Assembly: GCF_012935325.2 (NCBI RefSeq)
Contig: NZ_JABBYG020000006.1
Location: forward strand, 357,476 to 421,475
Direction: 5' to 3'
Length of the DNA: 64,000 nucleotides
From: Paenibacillus sp. PL91
GTDB lineage: Bacteria; Bacillota; Bacilli; Paenibacillales; Paenibacillaceae
In this document: positions 59,230 to 64,000 of the stretch, piece by piece
Layout: each line of letters starts with the position of its first letter
How positions within the stretch are numbered: position 1 is the first letter of the stretch
The notes under the pieces: model-generated
What the model saw: only the letters and a program-made list of their open reading frames with translations
Database searches by the model: none
What the model was told of the DNA's origin: nothing
Position numbers and translations under genes: made by a program

Positions 59230-61641
59230 ATGTATGCAGTATGGTCGCTTTGTTACGCTCATTTAAGAAAAAAGAAGCTGCAGAACGGGATAATCGCTTT
59301 GTTAATCTTATTATCTACCCTGCTTCTTGCTACATCCGTTACAGTCATTTCAAATACTAAAAATGTGTTTATGGATATTCATCGCAAAACAAATGGCGCC
59401 CATCAAGTATTGACGTTGACGAATCAGCTGCATGACCCCCAAATGGTCAAGAGCTGGTGGGATAAGCAGGACGGAGTGCGAACATCCGAGCTGCTGCCAT
59501 ACAGAAATTTATCGGGAGCCACCGTTCAAGGCAAAGAAATTGCGAATTTGTTTTTGTTTATGATGAATACGCCAGCGATTCCCGCGCAGGTAGAAAAGTT
59601 TGTTTTTGCGCAAGGCAACGAAGGGCTAAGTCCCGAGCCAGGGAGCATATGGATTCCTACTTCGATGGCAAATACCAATGCAATTACGATCGGAGACAGC
59701 ATTGGATTTAAAACGGGCGAGCATTTGTTTGAGCTTGAGGTGTCAGCCATAGTGGTCGATATTCCATACGGCGGTCCTTTTGCAACCAGTGCACGGATTT
59801 GGATGAACGGCGCGGATTATCATAAGCAGCTTGATTCGCTGCGGGGCGAAGACATGTATATGCTTGGGCTTCGTTATAATGACTATAGTCAACATAGCAG
59901 TTATTGGCGAAGCTTTGAGGATGCTCTCGGCACTCCTTACCTGGAATCCAAAAACGATTTTGAAGCGATCTCATCCTTCTATTTCATTATTAATAAATTG
60001 ATAGGCTTTGTGATGATTTTTGTGGGCATCATCATGATGCTCGTTGCGTTATATACGATTGGATTTACGATTTCCGATGCCATTCTGTCCAATTATAAAT
60101 CGATCGGAATATTAAAGTCATTGGGGCTGTCCTCCAAAAAAATGGTCGCTATTTATGTGATGCAGTATGCGTTGCTTTCTATTGTTTCTATTATTCCGGG
60201 TCTAGCGATCAGTCATTTTTTATCGAGAGTGATAGTGGAAAGCTCGCTTTCATATTTAAAAGCAGGAGATTTATGGGTAACGATGCAAGGGACCGATAAG
60301 GCTATGCTGGCCGGAATCGTTGTATTAATCGCGGTTCTGCTTTGCGTGCTGGTCTATTCTATCAAAGCGCGTTATGTACAGCCGATGCAAGCTATTCGGT
60401 ATGGCATGTCCGAAATGGAAAACAATAAGATAATCAAGCGTCTTCAGGTCATTAGAGGTGCAAAAAGCGTCTTTGAGCGATTGCCGGTCCCTTTCGTTAT
60501 TGGACTAAGACCTCTTCTGAAAAATGTGAAGGATTCCGTCCTTATCGTCGTGCTCACAACGATTACGTCAGCCGTGCTTGTTTTGGGATTTGTTTTGTTG
60601 AATAGTATTTTCGCCATACAGCAAACTGCGCCATTGTGGGGATACGATTCATCTCATATTGCAGTAACTATTTTTAATAAGACGGCTTTTTCACGAGCGG
60701 ATTTGGAGAAGGATGTACGGAATGATCCAAGAATCAAAAACATCGGGTGGATAAGCTCGCTGAATGGCGTTTTTGCTTCGGATCAAATAAGGGGCGATGA
60801 AGTCGCCAAGAGCGATTCCTTGAATGGCAATATAGACGTCCTTGACGGAAGCTTTGAAGATATGGGAATGGCTGTCCTGAAAGGGTATAACCCGCGGAAC
60901 AAAAACGAAATTGCATTAGGCATCAATGTTGCCAAAAGTCTTGATAAGGATGTTGGCGATGTTGTAGAGGTGTATATCGAAGGACATAAGCATACCCTCA
61001 CTATCACAGGAGTCTATCAAGCCATAGCGAACATGTCCTATTCAGCAAGAATTACGGCAGATGTGGTTAGAAAATATAATGAAAATTATAACGCGGCGGA
61101 GCTCTGCTTCATTAATCTGGCCGACAGTAAGCTAGCAGATCAAGTCGTGCAGGAACTAAATACAAAATATAAGGATTCTATTACAGCGGTGACCCAGCAG
61201 ACATTACTGGATTCCGTCTATAAGGACGCAGCGACTATTTTGATTTTGCCAATGAGTTTGATGGGGCTGTTGTTTGTTGGTGTTACCTTCATGATTATTT
61301 ATAGCATATGCCGGATGAGCATTCGAAAGGAAAGCAAAACCTACGGTATTTATAAATCCATAGGCATGACCTCCAATCAAATCAGAATGGCCATCTCGGG
61401 AGGGGTCGCAGCGTTATCTGCAATTGGAGTTGTCATCGGGATCGTTGTGGGTGTTTATGTGCTGCCAATCTTATTGTCAGACCTTTTCTCGGGTTACGGA
61501 ATTGTGCAATTGCCTCTAATACGGGAATGGGGTGGCATAATAGCAGTTGCTCTGCTAAGCGTAATTTCAGCTAGTCTTGGTTCTTGGTTATCATCGAGAG
61601 TGATCCATCAAACTTCGCCGCGAATACTTGTTATTGAATAA
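59230..61641 (+). CDS. FtsX-like ABC permease with two MacB-type halves
   Basis: 803-aa permease with one N-terminal helix (about 22-42), a large external domain, three helices (about 255-380), a fourth and external domain, and three C-terminal helices. The two FtsX regions read GFTISDAILSNYKSIGILKSLGLSSKKM and MSIRKESKTYGIYKSIGMTSNQI. Acts in the cytoplasmic membrane with the preceding ATPase. With the upstream two-component system it forms a module resembling peptide-antibiotic resistance loci, but the two-lobed layout differs from the ten-helix BceB permease. Substrate unknown. Confidence 0.88.
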   Translation: MYAVWSLCYAHLRKKKLQNGIIALLILLSTLLLATSVTVISNTKNVFMDIHRKTNGAHQVLTLTNQLHDPQMVKSWWDKQDGVRTSELLPYRNLSGATVQGKEIANLFLFMMNTPAIPAQVEKFVFAQGNEGLSPEPGSIWIPTSMANTNAITIGDSIGFKTGEHLFELEVSAIVVDIPYGGPFATSARIWMNGADYHKQLDSLRGEDMYMLGLRYNDYSQHSSYWRSFEDALGTPYLESKNDFEAISSFYFIINKLIGFVMIFVGIIMMLVALYTIGFTISDAILSNYKSIGILKSLGLSSKKMVAIYVMQYALLSIVSIIPGLAISHFLSRVIVESSLSYLKAGDLWVTMQGTDKAMLAGIVVLIAVLLCVLVYSIKARYVQPMQAIRYGMSEMENNKIIKRLQVIRGAKSVFERLPVPFVIGLRPLLKNVKDSVLIVVLTTITSAVLVLGFVLLNSIFAIQQTAPLWGYDSSHIAVTIFNKTAFSRADLEKDVRNDPRIKNIGWISSLNGVFASDQIRGDEVAKSDSLNGNIDVLDGSFEDMGMAVLKGYNPRNKNEIALGINVAKSLDKDVGDVVEVYIEGHKHTLTITGVYQAIANMSYSARITADVVRKYNENYNAAELCFINLADSKLADQVVQELNTKYKDSITAVTQQTLLDSVYKDAATILILPMSLMGLLFVGVTFMIIYSICRMSIRKESKTYGIYKSIGMTSNQIRMAISGGVAALSAIGVVIGIVVGVYVLPILLSDLFSGYGIVQLPLIREWGGIIAVALLSVISASLGSWLSSRVIHQTSPRILVIE

Positions 61642-61645
61642 CGTT

Positions 61646-61685
61646 AAGGCCGAGCCTCGCACACATGTGGGGCTCGGCCTTTATT
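61646..61685 (+). terminator. Bidirectional terminator after the permease
   Basis: AAGGCCGAGCC (61647-61657) and GGCTCGGCCTT (61672-61682) pair perfectly, with a CACA/TGTG inner stem. It lies between convergent genes. Confidence 0.82.
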
Positions 61686-61713
61686 GCACTTGCTTTACTT
61701 TCAACGATCACGG

Positions 61714-62268
61714 TCAATCGGCTTCTATAATCTCCTTAACCTTCTTCATCGTTTCGTTAAAATCGACGCCGTCATGATTCCATACGATTACATCAGCATG
61801 CTGGATATACTCGCTGCTTAGTTCAATCTGTTCCGCTTTTTTTAACCTTTTGCCGTTCTCCGCCGGAAGTCCGCCCCTCCGTTCAAGTCTTCTCGCAATC
61901 GTTTCGATATTTGCGCCGACATAGACAGCTACGATATCTTGGTATAGCTTCTTCAGTGAAAGGACGCCTGCTAAGTCTAGAACGATGTGGGCCGTGCCAT
62001 CTTGATTCAAAATATGCTCGATGCTTGATTTGAGCGTTCCGTATGAGTGTCCGTTGTAACGCGTCCACTCGATAAACGCGTTTGCCTGAATATGCTGATC
62101 AAATTGCTCGGCATCCATAAAAATATAATGAACGCCGGCCTCTTCATTTTGCCTAGAGGGCCTAGTCGTTGCCGTAATGATTTTTTGGCAGCCGCTATTG
62201 GTCAGTTCTTTCTGTATTTCGGACTTGCCAGACGCGGAAGGGCCGTAAAATGCGAATATTTTTCCCAA
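61714..62268 (-). CDS. Guanylate kinase-like protein
   Basis: 184-aa P-loop nucleotide kinase related to guanylate kinase. P-loop GPSASGKS, GMP-binding elements TTRPSRQNEEAGVHYIF and FIEWTRYNGHSYGT, and the lid region RLERRGGLP are present, so it may be active on GMP or dGMP. It differs from housekeeping Gmk in the P-loop (GPSGVGKG) and lacks the usual DIDVQGA strand (here VLDLAGV). It begins at TTG 62268 after AAAGGAG. It diverges from the dGTPase gene over 97 bp, suggesting a link to dGTP pools. Confidence 0.8.
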   Translation of the reverse strand: MGKIFAFYGPSASGKSEIQKELTNSGCQKIITATTRPSRQNEEAGVHYIFMDAEQFDQHIQANAFIEWTRYNGHSYGTLKSSIEHILNQDGTAHIVLDLAGVLSLKKLYQDIVAVYVGANIETIARRLERRGGLPAENGKRLKKAEQIELSSEYIQHADVIVWNHDGVDFNETMKKVKEIIEAD

Positions 62269-62365
62269 ACGAAAGCGCTCCTTTACGATTTCTTCATTTA
62301 TTGCTTCTAATAAAGACCATATATTGCTAAAATACTTCTAAAAGAATCCAACTGGGAGCGAGTCT

Positions 62366-63667
62366 ATGATTCTCTATAAACATGCGTCGAATTCATTTTA
62401 TAATGATACGGATATTCAAAGGTATATCGATACGGAAAATGCGAAGCAAAGGGTATCGATCCGAGATGATTTTGAACGCGACTTTGGCAGAGTCGTTCAT
62501 TCGGCTGCGTTTCGCCGCTTGCAATCCAAGACGCAGGTTATTGGGATCAGCGAAGGCGATTTTCATAGAACGCGCCTCACGCATTCTCTTGAAGTATCTC
62601 AAATCGCTAGAGGGATTGCCACAACCTTAAATGAAAGATTTAAAGAGCCGGAAAGCAAAATCGACATCTCTCTTATAGAAGCAGCGGCGCTAGCCCATGA
62701 TTTGGGACATCCGCCCTTTGGCCATCAAGGAGAGCGCGCTTTGAACAAATGCATGAGCTCATTTGGCCTTAACTTTGAAGGCAATGCGCATACCTTTCGG
62801 TTATTGACGAATAGGGAAGACGATATAGAAACGGGGCTCGATTTAACAAGAGCGGCATTACTGTCCATTTTAAAATACCCCGCCAGCATGAAAAAAGTAA
62901 ATAATCCAGAAATAACGGGAAAACCGCCCAAAAGCAGTGTGTTTGAAGAGGACGAGCCGGTATTCGAGTGGGTGACCCAATGCTTTGCGCCGGAAGAGAA
63001 GGCCTACTTCATGGAGGTAACTGATTTTCAAGCCGGGAAGCACCGGAAAACGATAAATAAAACCTTCGAATGCTCCATTATTGAATTGGCTGACGATATT
63101 GCTTATGCGACTTACGATTTGGAGGATGCGTTTAAGCTGAATCTAATTCATTTAGACCATTTAAGCGAGATCGTGGAACGGCATAAGTCCATTTCATCAG
63201 CTAGAATCGGAGCAGCCCTGCGAATCTTTACGGAGAATAGCGGTTATAAAAATAAAACGAAGCCGTTTTTCGCGGATTTGGTGTCCGGCTTCATCAATGA
63301 GATTGACATTTTGGAGACGCAGCCATCTTTCACATCTAATCGCCTGCGGTACAAAGCGCACATTGCTGAGGATGCGATGCAGTTATTAGAGGATTTGAAA
63401 AGCTTAGTTATAGATCATGTGATCTTCTCGCAGAAGGTTCAGACCTTTGAATGGCGCGGGGGCAAAATCATCGAGATGCTCTTCGAGGCGATGATCAATG
63501 ATAAGAATCTGCTCCCAGAGGATAGGAAACGAAGATGGCATGGATCATGCGACAGAGTGAATGCGAGGCTCGTTTGCGACTATATTGCAGGAATGACGGA
63601 TACTTATGCGTTAAAAATGTATTCGCGTTTATATGAAGCTGCGGGCGGTCGGCTGTTTGATATTTAA
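62366..63667 (+). CDS. dgt: dGTPase (deoxyguanosine triphosphohydrolase-like)
   Basis: 433-aa HD-domain dNTP triphosphohydrolase. RRLQSKTQV, GDFHRTRLTHSLEVSQIARG and AHDLGHPPFGHQGE carry the metal-binding His and HD residues; ELADDIAYATYDLEDAF has the distal Asp. It hydrolyses dGTP (or other dNTPs) to deoxynucleoside and triphosphate. Length matches the E. coli-type family. GGGAG precedes the ATG. Such enzymes can protect genome fidelity or restrict phage by lowering dNTPs. Confidence 0.9.
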   Translation: MILYKHASNSFYNDTDIQRYIDTENAKQRVSIRDDFERDFGRVVHSAAFRRLQSKTQVIGISEGDFHRTRLTHSLEVSQIARGIATTLNERFKEPESKIDISLIEAAALAHDLGHPPFGHQGERALNKCMSSFGLNFEGNAHTFRLLTNREDDIETGLDLTRAALLSILKYPASMKKVNNPEITGKPPKSSVFEEDEPVFEWVTQCFAPEEKAYFMEVTDFQAGKHRKTINKTFECSIIELADDIAYATYDLEDAFKLNLIHLDHLSEIVERHKSISSARIGAALRIFTENSGYKNKTKPFFADLVSGFINEIDILETQPSFTSNRLRYKAHIAEDAMQLLEDLKSLVIDHVIFSQKVQTFEWRGGKIIEMLFEAMINDKNLLPEDRKRRWHGSCDRVNARLVCDYIAGMTDTYALKMYSRLYEAAGGRLFDI

Positions 63668-63672
63668 CTTCC

Positions 63673-63698
63673 GAAGCAGCAGTAAACACTGCTGCTTC
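63673..63698 (+). terminator. Hairpin after the dGTPase gene
   Basis: GAAGCAGCAGT-AAAC-ACTGCTGCTTC is a perfect 11-bp stem with a tetraloop and only ATCT behind it, so a terminator of moderate strength. Confidence 0.65.
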
Positions 63699-63727
63699 AT
63701 CTAATGGATGCAGAGCATTACAACACT

Positions 63728-63792
63728 TAAATATAGTTATTTAAATTATTTTAAAAAAACACTTGCAATACTGGGCGAGTACATGGTATATT
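63728..63792 (+). promoter_or_regulatory. rRNA operon promoter with UP-like tract
   Basis: TTGCAA (63763-63768) and TATATT (63787-63792) with an 18-nt spacer, preceded by an A/T-only tract (about 63728-63760) typical of rRNA UP elements. The leader then carries TGCTCTTTGAAAACTGAACA (from about 63836), the boxA-like antitermination sequence usual before 16S genes in Bacillales. Confidence 0.8.
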
Positions 63793-63929
63793 CTTATTCC
63801 GGCCAAGAAATACACCGGAACGAAAGAAAAAAGATTGCTCTTTGAAAACTGAACAACGAGTAATAACTGCCCTTACGATTCTAACGAATCGTGAGAAAAA
63901 GCGATAAAAAAGTAATGAGCATTTCAAAC

Positions 63930-64000
63930 ACCAATTTGGAGAGTTTGATCCTGGCTCAGGACGAACGCTGGCGGCGTGCCTAATACATGCAAGTCGAGCG
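63930..64000 (+). rRNA. rrs: 16S ribosomal RNA, 5' end (partial)
   Basis: The 16S start is shown by GAGTTTGATCCTGGCTCAG (63941-63959), then ACGAACGCTGGCGGCGTGCC and TACATGCAAGTCGAGCG. The sequence is of Bacillales type. The gene runs off the right edge; the exact mature 5' end cannot be set. Confidence 0.97.

Overview
The window looks like a chromosomal segment of a Paenibacillus-type member of the Bacillales. The evidence is GGAGG-type ribosome-binding sites with frequent TTG starts, S-layer-homology (SLH) cell-wall anchors, large modular secreted glycoside hydrolases, Bacillus-type GlpP antitermination, and the 5' end of a 16S rRNA gene of Bacillales type at the right edge. No transposase, integrase, prophage module, tRNA gene or CRISPR array is visible.

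Layout. 75-1849: DrrAB-type ABC exporter. 2044-2613: small conserved hypothetical. 2968-5943: two-component system with an overlapping lipoprotein gene. 6266-7957: osmoprotectant-type binding lipoprotein plus a cyclase-family hydrolase. 8109-9487: Rrf2 regulator and QorB-like quinone reductase. 9721-11193: phosphotransferase and acetyltransferase. 11548-14199: modular GH8 enzyme behind a structured leader. 14365-15027: YgjP-type metallohydrolase. 15283-19041: very large GH51-like arabinofuranosidase without a signal peptide. 19399-24431: HupE/UreJ-type membrane protein and an S-layer-anchored metallophosphoesterase. 24541-26129: TetR regulator divergent from a short-chain dehydrogenase, with twin palindromes between them. 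26268-26828: acetyltransferase. 26947-30564 (minus): S-layer-anchored GH18 chitinase. 31152-31628: acetyltransferase.

31837-41464 is the most coherent block: a GpdQ-like metallophosphoesterase, the antiterminator GlpP, a leader with a long terminator hairpin, a Ugp-type ABC importer (binding protein, ATPase, two permeases), a HAD phosphatase and three glycerophosphodiester phosphodiesterases, two of which are membrane-anchored or secreted. Read together this is a glycerophosphodiester and glycerol-3-phosphate scavenging system that is probably switched on by GlpP.

42092-44056 is a second GH8 enzyme whose promoter, leader and C-terminal modules match the first. Then follow an amidohydrolase (44261-45655), a patatin-like phospholipase (45759-46682), a polysaccharide deacetylase and methyltransferase pair (46777-48450), an orphan histidine ammonia-lyase (48585-50117), a NERD-UvrD helicase (50281-52209), a secreted lamin-tail protein (minus, 52278-54677), a DUF817 membrane protein, a second two-component system with an ABC ATPase and FtsX permease (56220-61641), a guanylate-kinase-like gene divergent from a dGTPase (61714-63667), and an rRNA promoter, leader and 16S start (63730-64000).

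The chitinase, the two GH8 enzymes (probably chitosanase/glucanase) and the deacetylase suggest a lifestyle on fungal or arthropod cell-wall polymers. The most novel-looking item is the duplicated GH8 promoter and leader: identical promoter elements with 17-nt spacing, a conserved long-range stem and internal conserved blocks, and cre-like sites at the same place in both. I cannot match this leader to a known riboswitch class.
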